Part shown: positions 34,259-46,745 of the stretch, piece after piece
Layout: each line of letters opens with the position of its first letter
How positions within the stretch are numbered: the stretch's first letter is position 1
Assembly: GCA_016758965.1 (NCBI GenBank)
Contig: JAEPRB010000174.1
Coordinates: 22,791-86,790, forward strand
DNA: 64,000 nucleotides
Reading direction: 5' to 3'
DNA from: Circinella minor
Lineage: Eukaryota > Mucoromycota > Mucoromycetes > Mucorales > Lichtheimiaceae
Program-made: the position numbers and the translations under genes
The notes under the pieces: generated by a model
Told to the model about the DNA's origin: nothing
Seen by the model: the letters and a program-made list of their open reading frames with translations, nothing else
Database searches by the model: none

Positions 34259-36558
34259 ATGGGACGTCGTAAACAATTTATGGACGAAGGTGATGACTCC
34301 TCTGATGATGAAGGAGGTCGTATCCGATTCGATATCACAGATCAAGATCTAGACGAAGAAGCCGAAGGCTTTTATGGACAACATAACAACAAAAACAAAA
34401 AACGAAAACGTTTTGGTGAAGATTATACAGACGATGAAGAAGAAGAAGCTTTTGGTCATGGTGGTTTAGGGCTGGGCAGTGCTGGTGGATCAAACATGGC
34501 TAATAAATTTATGAATTTTACAACAGCAAAAAGTAAATCAACAACAGCTTCGCCTGCGTCAGCATCACCCGAACCATCGTCGTCAATGACACCACCGGCT
34601 GCAAAACGTCAAGAACGAAAACCAATAAAAAAAGCACAACCCAGTTCAGAATTTGGCAAATTTAATACATATACAACTGGATTTGGTCAACGCATGTTAG
34701 AAAAAATGGGTTGGCGATCTGGTGAAGGTTTAGGTGAAGAAGGTTCTGGTATCGTCAATCCAATTGAAACAAAGCTTCGACCTAAGCAAATGGGTATTGG
34801 TTTCAGGGGATTCAGTGAACGTACAGAAGAACAAAGGAAAGAAGCAAAACTACGTGGTGAAATTGTATCTAGTGATGAAGATGAAGAAATGGAAGACGTA
34901 ACAGAACCATCAAAACAACAACCAGAAAAACGTGAAGCATGGAAACGAACGAAAACTCGAAAACCTAAACAAGTATTCAAAACAGCTGCAACCATTCTTG
35001 CTGAAACAACAAACGATGATGGGCGTATGCAACACGAACAACCTGCAACACAGCAAAAGATTATTGATATGACAGGCCCACAAATTAAAGAAGTCACCAT
35101 GGCAGATTTACAACAATCAGCTACTTGGATTGAAACAACAACACGATTACCTGAACTACGTCATAATTTACGACTTATTATGGATCTTGCTAAAGGAGAT
35201 CTTGAAAACTTATCAAGAGACAAGCAATCCAATGCATTACGTCTTAAAACGATGGAAGAAGAGTGTGCGATAGTGCGGGAACGGATGGCAGCAGAAAATA
35301 TTCGGCAAGGCAAGGTTCAAGATGTCAAGGAAATGGCTTTAGAACTGAAAAAGATATCTAAGAATGCTCTAGCTACTGGTGCTTATGAACAAGCAAATAT
35401 CACTGCATTATTTGGTCATGTTTTTGAACAAATGCGACAAAAGTACAGTGATGAAATTGAGCAACTTGGTTTGGATCAGTTGGTTGTAGCTGTGTGGGCG
35501 CCTATTATGAAACTCAAGTCGGCTCGGTGGGATGTATTAGCAGATCCTACTTGGGGTGTGACTGATGTACAAAAGTGGCGACAGTTGCTAGTCAGTAATG
35601 ACGATCCAATTAGAGATGAAACTGGATTAATGGTACCTCGACCACGCTCAAAAGAAACTCCAAAAGCAACTCCTTATGAAACTATGATGAATACTATTTG
35701 GCTAGTTCGAGTTCGTAGTGCAATCAAGTAAGTATTTTTTTTTTCTTATTGGGTGATAATGAGTATACTCATGCGATAGATATGAGTATTTCAAATTTTG
35801 GCTTATAATTTATTTATTTATTTTTCCATTTTTTTTCTCTAAATAGCAACCAATGGAACATCCGAGATCCTGATCCGCTTGTTCAACTTTTAGAAGCGTG
35901 GAAACCACTTTTACCTCGTTTTATTTTCGAAAACATTGTGAACCAATTAATCTTACCCAAGATTACCCATGCTGTATCTGATTGGGATCCACGTAACGAT
36001 CCTGAAATGATTCATACTTGGATTCATCCATGGTTACCTGTCTTGGAGGCCTGGCGATTAGGTGACTTATTCACGAGCATTCGACATAAATTGGGTGTTG
36101 TCTTGCGAGTCTGGCATCCATCTGATGAATCAGCGTTACATATCATTGTTCCTTGGAAAGATGTTTGGACCTCTCAGCAAATGGAATCTTTTGTCAACAA
36201 ATCAATATTACCAAAACTTACACGTGTGATGCGAGACGAATTTATGGTGAATCCAAGGGAACAACAATTGGAACCTCTTATTTGGTGTATGGCATGGAAA
36301 GATATATTATCGGAACATACCTTGTCACAATTAATCGAGAACGAGTTCTTTTCAAAATGGTTGGATGTTTTGTACAAGTGGCTTACATTATCAAGAGACC
36401 GAGTTAATTATGATGAAGTTCGTGAATGGTATTTATGGTGGCGCCAAGTGTTTGGTTCATATGAGTTGGAAGAGAACGAGCGTGTTTCTGCTTGCTTCAG
36501 AAAAGGATTAGATATGATGGCTATGGCTGCAAATGGTCAACCTGTTGTTAAAAATTAG
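34259..36558 (+). CDS. TFIP11: TFIP11/Ntr1 (Spp382) G-patch splicing factor
   Basis: Two exons, 34259-35727 and 35847-36558, 726 residues. The acidic N-terminus MGRRKQFMDEGDDSSDDEGG is followed by the tuftelin-interacting N-terminal motif RIRFDITDQDLDEEAE. A G-patch lies at about 139-184 (TGFGQRMLEKMGWRSGEGLG onward), and a long GCFC-type helical domain follows (ATWIETTTRLPEL, DLVQLLEAWKPLLP-like, HPWLPVLEAWRLGDLF). The length matches yeast Ntr1 (about 700) and is a little short of human TFIP11 (837). The protein activates the DEAH helicase Prp43/DHX15 through its G-patch to disassemble post-splicing and stalled spliceosomes in the nucleus. It is a core gene, fitting a genome with many introns per gene. 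The intron splits an Asn codon. Confidence 0.92.
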
Positions 36559-36976
36559 AAATGGTTTATCCTAAAATGTGTATATATACCCCCTACTCCA
36601 TCTCTTGGATCTTTTTCTCGTCAACACAACTCCATGTACACACCACACAACCTACATTATTTTGCATCTAGTACAAAAAATAATGTTAAAAGAAATTATC
36701 TAAACAACTCCATATGATGTTGTATCATGGCAATATATTTTTGTGGTTAATTCGTGTGCGACGATAACTGTGACTGAAATCAACCTTTTTTTGTCCATTA
36801 ATCAGGAGTTTTATTTCCTGCTGCAAAAAAAAAACGCGATATTACACACGCGCGTTCGTGTTTTTTTTATAATTTTTAAATTTTTCTCTTTTTTTTTTGT
36901 ATCACCATCTCCTTTAAAACGTCTATACATACTTTTCTTCATATACAAGAGCATTTATTACAATCATAATCGGAAA

Positions 36977-39064
36977 ATGTTCTCCAACTTTGGCTATAGC
37001 AGGAGACCTACCACAATCACTACTTATAAACGCAAGCGGAATGATCCTCTACCAGCGACCTTAAGTGATGACGATTCCGATCTAGACGAACCAATTCTTT
37101 CTACTAACACTATTACTCGATCGTCACCTAGTGTTAAACTGGGAAATAATATTAGCTACGATACTTTTAGTACTGCTACTAGTATACAGCATCCAATATC
37201 AACTTTTCTGGATAAACAGCTTGAGATAAACAAACGAAATATTACTTTTGAAGAAGAGCTACCACCACAGCAGCAACAGCTGGAAATAACGCAAGCGCTA
37301 CAGCCCCAGCAGTCAATTAATATAGCATTATCGTCACCAACTATTCAACCAGTAGTTCAATCTTCTTCAGTAGCAGAATATCAAGAACGATCGACTTCGT
37401 CATTTTCTGCCCCAACTATTGAAAATAACAGTAGTACCTTGGATATGGCTTCTGTGAATCTCCTCGAAACTTCTCAACACGTACAACAACAATATCAACT
37501 ATTTGATACATCGTTTCAAATTCCCTCACAATCTTTACCATCAATATTAGATACACCGTTCGATTGGATGACGTTGGGCAGTACGTTTGGACAAAACGTA
37601 GCAGCACTGCCATCTGCACCTGATCCTCTTTCGCTACTACAACCACAGGCACAGCAACAGCAACAACAGCAAGAGTTCAGACCAGCTAGCAATAACGGAT
37701 CAGCTATTAGTACTATTGCACCAATGCCAATAGGCTGTAATGATTCTTTTATTCCCATTCAACCAACACCACAGTCTGTAGTCGATATCGATACATTAAG
37801 TAACATCACCATCAACAACATCTATACAAATAAAGAAAATAATGTAACATCGAATGTCCATTTATCGCTAGAGCCATCTTTTTCTTCCTCTCCCTCCTCC
37901 TCCCCCTCCTCATTTGACATATTTAAAATACCAGAAATACCAACCCCGTCTATTTCACCTCGTTTTGTTGAAAAACAATCGTCTCAAAGCAACAGTAATA
38001 CTCCATTTGATGTTTTTGATTTTCCTTTAGAAAATAATGTTCCGAAGGTAACGAAAAAATACCAATCGCCTACAAAGCAACCACTCATAATAGCAACACC
38101 AGCAGCGACATCTGCAGCACCAGAAACGGTAAAAAAGAACGCTAATCAAACGCAATTTGATATTTTTGATTTTCCTGAAGATGATGATACCAATATTTTA
38201 GAACTTAAAATGATATCTACTCCACCTCCATCTTTGTCTTCTTCTTCTTTTCCAGCTAAAAACAATAATGAACGTGATAAGAACCCACTGAAAAGAAATG
38301 TATCTCAAGCTAATAGCGCATATACAATCCCTAAAGAACCACTACGACCAAGACAGCATCAACATCAACAAAAACGGAAACCACTCTCATTGAAAAAATC
38401 TAAAAGCGATACACCATCATCATCAGGAAGGCGTGTCCGTTTTGCACCAGAAATCCTTATCAGCACCTTCTACCGAACATCATTGGATCGATCTCAGCCT
38501 TTTTCTGCACCCACTTTTTCTGAAGAAACAGTGAAGGAAACAGAAGAATGCTCATTTTCAGTACCATCATCACAACAACAACAACAACAACAACTACCAA
38601 TAAAACGAAAACGAAATTTGGTTTCCAAGTTACGAGGAGCAACAGGTGCTGTATCAATGCAATCATCAAATTGTCCATCACTGCGAAAGTATAATTTCGA
38701 CGATGATGAGGATGAGGATGATAGAGGAGGAGAAGAAGAAACCATGGTAGAAACAACAAAAATGATGGACGAAGATGACGAAGAATATCGTCAGCGAATG
38801 CAACGTGAATTGGTGGCTATTATGCAAAATGAATTTGGACAGGAGGATGAACAAGAAAAAGAAGGAAATCAAGGACAAGAGAATATTTCTTCAAGACCTC
38901 AATACCAACCAAAGAATCCCATGAATGTCCGAGTTACTTATAAAAGTAGTAAAAGACATCACCATTTACAACAAGATGGTGAAAGGCAACAAGGTCAAGA
39001 TCGAGAAATGATCGAGTTGGACAACTTGTTGGATAAATTACGTGCAGGAGGCACAGACTTGTAA
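36977..39064 (+). CDS. Disordered Ser/Gln/Asn-rich protein with repeated FDxFDFP motifs, function unknown
   Basis: Single frame of 695 codons from ATG 36977; the frame is open further up to 36743 but that part is a T-rich leader. The N-terminus MFSNFGYSRRPTTITTYKRK is followed by acidic DDDSDLDE. Poly-Gln runs occur at about 96-105, 224-235 and 532-541. A short motif recurs: SSFDIFKIPEIP, TPFDVFDFPLEN and TQFDIFDFPEDDD. GRRVRFAPEILISTFYRT (RVRF at 486-489) is an RVxF-like PP1 docking sequence. The C-terminus is acidic then IELDNLLDKLRAGGTDL. The TYKRK start, the FDxFD motifs and the C-terminal helix are reminiscent of the N-terminal half of fungal Wapl (cohesin release factor), but no Wapl domain follows and this is only a guess. 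Nuclear location is likely from composition. Confidence 0.75.
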   Translation: MFSNFGYSRRPTTITTYKRKRNDPLPATLSDDDSDLDEPILSTNTITRSSPSVKLGNNISYDTFSTATSIQHPISTFLDKQLEINKRNITFEEELPPQQQQLEITQALQPQQSINIALSSPTIQPVVQSSSVAEYQERSTSSFSAPTIENNSSTLDMASVNLLETSQHVQQQYQLFDTSFQIPSQSLPSILDTPFDWMTLGSTFGQNVAALPSAPDPLSLLQPQAQQQQQQQEFRPASNNGSAISTIAPMPIGCNDSFIPIQPTPQSVVDIDTLSNITINNIYTNKENNVTSNVHLSLEPSFSSSPSSSPSSFDIFKIPEIPTPSISPRFVEKQSSQSNSNTPFDVFDFPLENNVPKVTKKYQSPTKQPLIIATPAATSAAPETVKKNANQTQFDIFDFPEDDDTNILELKMISTPPPSLSSSSFPAKNNNERDKNPLKRNVSQANSAYTIPKEPLRPRQHQHQQKRKPLSLKKSKSDTPSSSGRRVRFAPEILISTFYRTSLDRSQPFSAPTFSEETVKETEECSFSVPSSQQQQQQQLPIKRKRNLVSKLRGATGAVSMQSSNCPSLRKYNFDDDEDEDDRGGEEETMVETTKMMDEDDEEYRQRMQRELVAIMQNEFGQEDEQEKEGNQGQENISSRPQYQPKNPMNVRVTYKSSKRHHHLQQDGERQQGQDREMIELDNLLDKLRAGGTDL

Positions 39065-39690
39065 ATAATAAAAAAATATAATCACATGTTCATAGTTTAA
39101 TTAAATAAGGCTATTATTATTATTATTATTATTATTATTGTTATTCTTTATTTATTGATAGTTTTATATAAAACAGTTCGTATTTTTGGCGCTTTAACCC
39201 CCAGTTAATAATTTATTTAATCACATTGCTCTTAATTTATTTATTTGCATCCGTCAGAATAGATGCACTTTTTTGATTTCCCCCTCGCCGCCTGATAACC
39301 CGATCATGGTTTCTCTTAAAACCACGGCTTCAGGGAACTGACGTTTATTTTATGTGATAATTTGGTTAACAAAGCCACTATTACTTTGATTTACCAGCTG
39401 TGATTGAGTAATTCAGTAAACTTATTAAATAATACAATTACAATAACTATTTATCATAGCTACCATATATATAATAAGAAGATTCAATTAATACTAAATT
39501 TTTGCATACAAAATAAAAATAAAGTGACTATATATGCATATATACATGCAATGATAGTTCAATTAACCCGATAATAATAACACTTTATATATCCACAAAA
39601 ATAGTAAATTAAATGATGAACTTATGTAACATTATCATAAAGAGAAAAAGAGGGGTATAATACAGATATACTATAACAATTACTACGCTA
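39065..39690. other. convergent intergenic region with (ATT)n at 39112-39139
   Basis: Spacer between two genes that converge. It has a TTA/ATT trinucleotide run and no coding signal. It should hold the two 3' ends. Confidence 0.7.
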
Positions 39691-41544
39691 TTATGTTGCT
39701 AAGCTATCTGTCATAACTCTTTGCTTCTTTTTTTTTCTTCTCCTAAATTCAACATGAGTGATTTGATCATATACATCTTCACCACAATCAAGAACTACTT
39801 GTACTTCTTCATATGGCATTACCATAGTATAGCTCCATTCTTTGGCGTTTGAATCCATTTTTTCTAATAAACGATCCACGCAAGCTTTCCCTGGGTAATC
39901 CGATGAAGAATCGAACACAAAATAAATATCTAATCTTTCCATCAATTTCCTGTCGCTATTTTTCTTCTTCTTTTGCTCATGATTCCGAATATCAAGAAAC
40001 CGTTCCACATCCGCCAATGCCAAAAAATCATATTGAAACGCCTCGATTGTTAAATATTCTAACACTTGTAATTGTGTTCCCATACACTCTAATACTTCCG
40101 GTGTCAATGCAAACCCAGATTGTTCTATAGTAATCCCGCGTAACTGTCCAGCCAGACGATTAAGAAATCTAATCATACCATCCGTTGTAATCCCTTGACA
40201 ATTATCCAACAATATGTTTTGTAAATGTGGACACGAAGATGCAATAGCGTCAAGTACAGTATCCACAATAGTATCCAATTGATGCAATCCAATATGCGTC
40301 AAGTTGGGTACAGAACCATGTTCAAATATGGATCGTAGACCGGATACACTTGAAACATCCCAAGGAGATGATCCTTTGAGTGTAAGATATTTTAATGAAG
40401 GAAATATTAATTCGGAAATATGCGATAAGACATTGTCATTGACGCTGCCTGATTTTCCAAGATCCAATGATATAAGCTGGTTGTTAAATTTTTCAACAAG
40501 TGGTAATAAAATGATAGATGATGCTTCACTATGAGCAATCTCTTCTTGAAATACAATATACTGTAACCCTTTCAGTTCCTGTTTTTCTTGTTGTGAGCCC
40601 ATCACCGTTGAATTTTTAGGGTCGTCGGTATAACTGATTCGTTTTCCACTCATAAAAGTTCTTGGACTACTTTCATCGATATCATCTAATTGATCCGTGT
40701 GTATATATAAAATAAAAGCTTCGAGTTCTGGACAATATTTCTGTATTGACTCGGGTAAAGATCGACCCAATCCTGGATTATTCATATGTAAACACAAACG
40801 TCGTAGTTTTGGTGTTGCTTTCAGAAAAGGTTGTATATCAAAATCAGCAGTGTAGAAACGAAGCGATGCGTCAGATAAAGTTTGATGTTTAAACCCTGCT
40901 AATTCATGGGCCCACTTTACATTATATATGGACCCTCTAAAATCAAGTTTAACAAGGTTCGGGCACCTTTGTAATATGATATCAGGTCGTACACCGTCTG
41001 AATCCATTTCTAAAAGTCCACCGATTGTGATATGTGTCAAAGATTTCCCGCATACATCAGCGAGTTTTATAAATTCTTCTTTCATAAAACATCGTCCAAA
41101 TATATCCACTAATGAAAGTAGCATAGTGACATATATATAAATCCAAACAAAGTCAACATAGAAAGTGCATATTTTTATATCCAGAAACATAATTATAAAG
41201 AAAAAAAGTGCTAAACTACCTTCAGTGATTGCATGAAAAGCTTGTTCTTGGATAAAAGAAATGGCATTCTTTATGTTAGCCTCATTACCACAACCATGAT
41301 GGATAGATATACGTTTCACTGTTCGACTCTTCATAAAAGATTTATATGGAACCATATCTGGAAAAATGTATCGATTGGGTTTTGTAGATAGGCAATACCA
41401 AAAAGGTTCCCAGTTAAAAACCATACGTCGCCAACTTTTACAAACCCCTGCCAACTGCCAACATTCAGGTAATGAAAAGTACTGGAGTATTTCCCCTTGA
41501 AGCTCGGGAGCTAAAGTCGGCATTGTTTTGACAATGAATGTCAT
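39691..41544 (-). CDS. F-box/LRR protein, two exons (in-frame intron)
   Basis: The minus-strand frame is open throughout, but 41219-41109 is best read as an intron: it has a GT donor, a cattag acceptor, a length of 111 bases and encodes only Phe/Ile/Leu/Tyr-rich text unlike the flanks. Exons are then 41544-41220 and 41108-39691, 580 residues. The F-box (TLAPELQGEILQYFSLPECW, then LAGVCKSWRRMVF) is at about 10-50. Leucine-rich repeats follow (LTHITIGGLLEM, LVKLDFRG, LRRLCLHMNN, LKYLTLKGSS, LTHIGLHQLD, LQNILLDNC, LRGITIEQS). It should act as a substrate receptor in an SCF ubiquitin ligase; the target is unknown. The C-terminus is basic (FRRRKKKKQRV), a possible nuclear signal. Confidence 0.85.
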   Translation of the reverse strand: MTFIVKTMPTLAPELQGEILQYFSLPECWQLAGVCKSWRRMVFNWEPFWYCLSTKPNRYIFPDMVPYKSFMKSRTVKRISIHHGCGNEANIKNAISFIQEQAFHAITEGSLALFFFIIMFLDIKICTFYVDFVWIYIYVTMLLSLVDIFGRCFMKEEFIKLADVCGKSLTHITIGGLLEMDSDGVRPDIILQRCPNLVKLDFRGSIYNVKWAHELAGFKHQTLSDASLRFYTADFDIQPFLKATPKLRRLCLHMNNPGLGRSLPESIQKYCPELEAFILYIHTDQLDDIDESSPRTFMSGKRISYTDDPKNSTVMGSQQEKQELKGLQYIVFQEEIAHSEASSIILLPLVEKFNNQLISLDLGKSGSVNDNVLSHISELIFPSLKYLTLKGSSPWDVSSVSGLRSIFEHGSVPNLTHIGLHQLDTIVDTVLDAIASSCPHLQNILLDNCQGITTDGMIRFLNRLAGQLRGITIEQSGFALTPEVLECMGTQLQVLEYLTIEAFQYDFLALADVERFLDIRNHEQKKKKNSDRKLMERLDIYFVFDSSSDYPGKACVDRLLEKMDSNAKEWSYTMVMPYEEVQVVLDCGEDVYDQITHVEFRRRKKKKQRVMTDSLAT

Positions 41545-41894
41545 TATAGGTCTTCATTAAAAATGGTTTTGGAGAGGGTTAATTTAAAAAAAAGAAGGAG
41601 AAGAAAAAAAGTCGTTTTTGATACAGAAAAAAAGAGTGTGTGAAAAAAAAACAATGGACGTCAAATAAAATTAGTGGGTAAATGCTGCATTATGATTCAT
41701 TCCATTCTGGACTTTTTAAATCAGGTCGACACATTATTGGATAACAAAAATCCATCATTTTTAAATATGTATATGAATATAACCATTATCTGATTTTTTC
41801 TTTTTTACTGCTAAATTATATACAGTAATAATTTTTTTTTTATTTTGATTAATATATTAAGAAATTATTAATTATTATTTTATATATGATATCA

Positions 41895-44800
41895 TTATGC
41901 ATAAAAGCACTCCAACGAAACATTGATGACACAACAAATGGTATAAATACCAATCATCCAAAAACCTAAATTCTCATTTATACAATACCCATTGAGGTTA
42001 ACAACAATGAGTGTACTTAATAACACAGCAATAAGTCCTGCTGAAGAAACAAGGATTGTTGGAGCAATATCTAATTCAAATGGCTGTCCAGTTTTGAAAA
42101 TTTGATAAGATGATGAAATACCAACGCCGAGTACCATATCTGGTGAAGTGAATTCGTGTTAGTTTCTAATATATTTTTTATATATTCTGCTATTAAATAA
42201 TAATAAAAAAAAATGAAAAAAAAAACCTACTCAAAAGAGGACCAGCATAGCATGCGGAAATAGCCATGGTTGGGAAACCCATCTGTACAATTCAAATACA
42301 TTTTGTTTTTGTTAGTTTTCTAAAGTTCCCATTTTTTGATATTATTGTACAAAACGAATTTATAAAGAAAGAAAAAAACTAACCTTTGCGATAGCAGTAT
42401 TTGCGACAAGATCACCAATACTATTACCCTATTATATATAAACATTAGCATAATTTTTAAATTAGTTAAAAGAAAACAAAATCATATTAAGAGAGAAATG
42501 GAGAAAAAAGAAAACGAAAGCTTACCAAAGCAAAAACAGTCAAACCCATGATTGCATCACTTATATTAAAGATCATTCCAATAGCCTTGAGCAATCCAAC
42601 CATGTTATTTGCAAGTAAGAAAATCCAATTGAGTGCCACAAAAAAACCAACAAAAGATAGCATCCAGCGCCACTTGGGTGGTTTATCAGCACTTGTATTA
42701 GCCATGATAAGAACAGCAATCATGCAACCAGCAGTGAATCCAAATACAAGATGCCATGGCTCTATAAAGTTATTAACTATTTCCATAAAAAGAATATTAT
42801 TAGTGATCTTATTTATTGACCTTTCATTGTAACATATAATATTAATAATAACTTACTGGCCATATTAAATGCAAGAAAAGTCGAACCAAAAATAGCTTGC
42901 AGAGCTAATAGCCACCTGCACCACTCATTTTGCTGATAGTTATCCTGAGTATCCATTATGGAAATCATATCATCTGACAAAATCATACTATCATTTTCAA
43001 ATGCTGATGCCACGCTTAAATAATTTTTTGAGCAATTAACAGCATTTCCACCACCACCGGCGGCGCAACTATCCGGACTTAATAATGACATATCATCTTC
43101 ATAAGCACCACCCCCACTCATAGGATGATTATGTTGGATATTATTATCATCCAATACCTCAATGCCATCTACTTTGACATCTTCAGGTTCAGCCACAGGT
43201 AACGTTAACGTGAAAACCAGCACGAGAGGAACGGCCACAAAAGAGCTGAGTTTAGCAAGGAATGACTTGTCACACCAATCTTGCATGGTAGGAAACAATG
43301 TTTGTCCTACACTGTCAACGACACTCACAACATAAGTAAATACTTGATAAGATGCTGCAGGTGGAGCAAACTGTGCTTCTAATGTACGTTGAACAAATGG
43401 ATATTCACTACTAGTAATGTTGTTATTATTATTACTATTGTCGGCATTGGATAAAATAATGGAAATAGCATGAGGATCATTCTGATGACTATTAGTATTA
43501 TACATGGATGGCGAAGGAGTCACGGCAGGACTTTGACGTGCAGATACAAAAACGTCATCTTCAGTGTTGGCAATACTTGGGCTGCGTGGAACAACAAGAC
43601 TATTACCCCTGCTTCGATTCCTTCTTAGTGAACGAGGGGTTGTATAAATAGAATTGATTGGTGAGGTGCAGCTGAACTGTCTCCGTGGAATGTTACTATT
43701 GTTATTATAATTATAATAGTTCATGTCATCCTGTCGTTCTTGATATTCCTGCTGGTTGTTATAGTATTCTAATTGTTGTTGCTGCTGTCGTTGGTCAAAA
43801 GTCATCGCGGTAGCTGACATAAGGTTATTAGGTGGTGCTAATCTAATTTCGGGTATCATGAATTCATGGTTTTGATCATTGGTATGCTCTTGATTATGCT
43901 GATGAGAAAAAGGGAAATTTTCTTCTTGTCGTTGACTATTTGTGGCGGTTGTAGTAGTAATTTCAAGGGGTAATTGATTATGTTGATTGGCAGATAAATA
44001 GGTAAAATAATCTTCTGCCAATCCCGTACTACTGTTGGTACTATCAGGTGTAGTAACAGTAGTTTGTTGACCTTGTTGCTGTCGACTATGATGGTGTTGC
44101 TGATTAGGATAATAATGGTTATTATTATTACTATTGTACCTAGGCCCTCGATTAACTGCAGATGATGTTGCTGTTAGTAGCTGGTCAGTGACTGTAGATG
44201 CACGCGGACGGCCCCCTGCTACTACGCCTGTGGCGTTATTATAGTTCCTATTGTTATTGGCACTATTAAGCTGAGGAGATCTAATATATTGAGAGGGAGA
44301 CGGTGATCGCTTCCAATGAGGCATTGAAATTTGTCGACGTCGAATATTATTGTTGCTATTGGCAGATTCTGGCTGATTCATATAATGAGTACTGTTGACA
44401 CGACGTATGGCGCTGACATGTTGTTGAAACTATAATAATAAAATAATTATTGGATGAGTTTAAAATGAACCTTCTTATAACAATAACACTTATAATGGTA
44501 CTTTATATGCATAAGGGAGCAAAAAAGGGGGAAGCATAGATTCTTCTTTTTTTTTCCTTGTGATGATAAAATTATGAGTATTATATCCTCAATTCATTTT
44601 ACCTCAATGGCGCCAAACAATGATGTTCTAATACCAACACGAGGAGTCATTGGGTAACGAACAAGTCGTGAGGATATGGATCCACTTGTACTTGTAGTTC
44701 GTGGAATATTATTGATTGATCCAGTTTCCATACGAAACGAATGACGTGAAGGTGATCTGGCTGTCATAGGACGAATAATGTGCCCCAAACGATTTTCGTA

Positions 44801-46745
44801 TATAGACATACCACCTGGTGTCTCAAATCCATAAGTAGGGATAGATAGTCTTGGTGGTTTAGACTGCTTTGAGGTTGTTATTCCTGCTAATCAAATAAAG
44901 AAAGATGACGGGTAGTAATAATAAAAAGGGGGGAATCAAATATAAAAAAAAAAGATCAGATCACAAGTACATAAATACATACATTACATATCCATTGATA
45001 TACACCAGATAATGACTATCAATTAATGATAGTTTATAAAAAAAATTCTATACTTCAAGGATCACCGTAGAAATTTGATAATAATAAATGATAATACTTG
45101 CCTCCAGAACCCCCCAATAGCCGTGTTGTTTCGTCAATTAACTCCTCAGTGACAGACTTAACTTCATATTTTGTATTCGAACTTGTCCCCTGAAAATTAA
45201 CAGAGCTCAACATCACAACAGCGACATAAATTAGGTAATATGCAACGAGACCAATTCCATGATACCAATAAATCCTTTGATGATAAACAATCCATGTCAT
45301 CATTATGACAGCTCCTGCTAAAAAGGTTGCATCTCTCATAAATGTAATTCGTTCTGATCTAAAAGGTCTTATGATTCCCATTGATCCAGATACAATAGCA
45401 ACAATAAAAAATGCTGCTCCAATAAGTTCCCCAATTGCCAGAGATCCTGATCCAGAATTCATTGCACTATGATAAATTTGATACATTTTAATTTCTAAGC
45501 CTTGTTTTTTTTATCTTTTGTTTGTTTTTCTTTTGCTAACCCGATTTACCTGAAAGTACTAAACAGATCCGGACTTCCGTTACCAAATGCTAGAACAGTT
45601 ACACCAGCCTAAGTTTAAAAAAACAAAATGATAACATGAACACACAAAAAGAAAAGTCCGCTTGTCAGATTCATCCTAATAGTGATAATAATTCCCGTTT
45701 AAACGATTTATGGAATTCTTTTTTTACCATGCTTTCTGAAAGTTGGAGTTTAGATGAAATTGTTTGTAAATTTGGACCTGAATATAAAAGAAGAGTATTC
45801 ACATCAATGATTTTGTTAGTGGTTAATTGTTGATGACTATCAGTATATGATAACATTATGTAATTACTATTATTATGGATTATTAAATATTACTAATAGC
45901 TACTTACAAAAGAAATCGGAAGCAACAATGCTTACAGCACCAAAGAATAACATTAATATGATGCCCTACAATATCATTACATAAGATGAATAAATGGATG
46001 AAATATTGTAGTTCAATATATCAATTATTGTTTCCCCCCCCCAAAAAAAAAAAAAAAAAAAAAAAACAAGAATAGAATCCACGAGTTAATAAGCAAGAAA
46101 ATTAAAAAAGGAAAAACATAGTGGATGTGATTAAAATCAAAAAAAAAAAAAAAAAAGAGTTGTTCATTTACCATAACCGAAACTGTGATCGGTTTCCATA
46201 AGGGAGAACAATAATATAACTTGAGATACATCCCACTGAATCCGTGACATGCTAACTCAACAAACGCGCACTGGTCTTCATATTCTTCAATATTCATACA
46301 TGGCTAAAAAATATAATATATAAATATATATGGATGAAAAAGGAAAATAATACAGTGAGTTTCTTTTTCTTTTTTTGTTCATTTCGAATGAACCGTAATG
46401 AATTGTGTCATTTGCAAAATTACACAATGTTATAGTAAGTTTGTTTAAGATCTTGCCTATACTCTTTTTATTATTATTTACCGGTGTATGATGGTGGTTA
46501 CGATCTAGTGTAACGACAAGCTCGTCTGTTGTTGTTGTTGTGTTACGAGCAGTTGAAGTATTTGATACAAGTGTATTTGTTGTTGTTACTGTATCAGCTT
46601 TTCCAATTACAACAAAAAAATATGAAAGGAATAATCCGATTAATAATATTCGACAAGTACGACGACACATAGCATGAATGATCCGAGAAAAAAAAAGTGA
46701 AAGAGAAAGAGAATTCCGACACACCATCCCTTTGAATAGCTGCAT
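41895..46745 (-). CDS. Na+/Ca2+ (cation/Ca2+) exchanger, CCX/NCLX type, 12 exons
   Basis: Exons, minus strand: 46745-46482, 46303-46172, 45965-45908, 45777-45728, 45608-45550, 45466-45102, 44886-44603, 44429-42857, 42776-42526, 42428-42384, 42282-42231 and 42139-41895; 1125 residues, phase closed throughout. An alternative start at 46670 (MCRRTCRILLIGLFLSYFFV) gives a cleaner signal peptide. Then CMNIEEYEDQCAFVELAC, a Cys-containing lumenal segment; the alpha-1 repeat AGVTVLAFGNGSPDLFSTFS (about 169-188); further spans; a hydrophilic Asn/Gln-rich loop of several hundred residues; more spans; and the alpha-2 repeat GNSIGDLVANTAIAK (1013 on) with ACYAGPLLNMVLGVGIS. This is the NCX superfamily arrangement of fungal Ecm27/YDL206W-like and animal NCLX proteins, exchanging Ca2+ for Na+ or H+ at an internal membrane. 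The intron after 45102 has a GC donor. Confidence 0.9.

Noticed and set aside
36743..36976. Upstream start extending the 36977 protein by 78 residues
   Set aside because: The extension is translated T-rich leader (FFIIFKFFSFFF), while the ATG at 36977 begins the normal composition.
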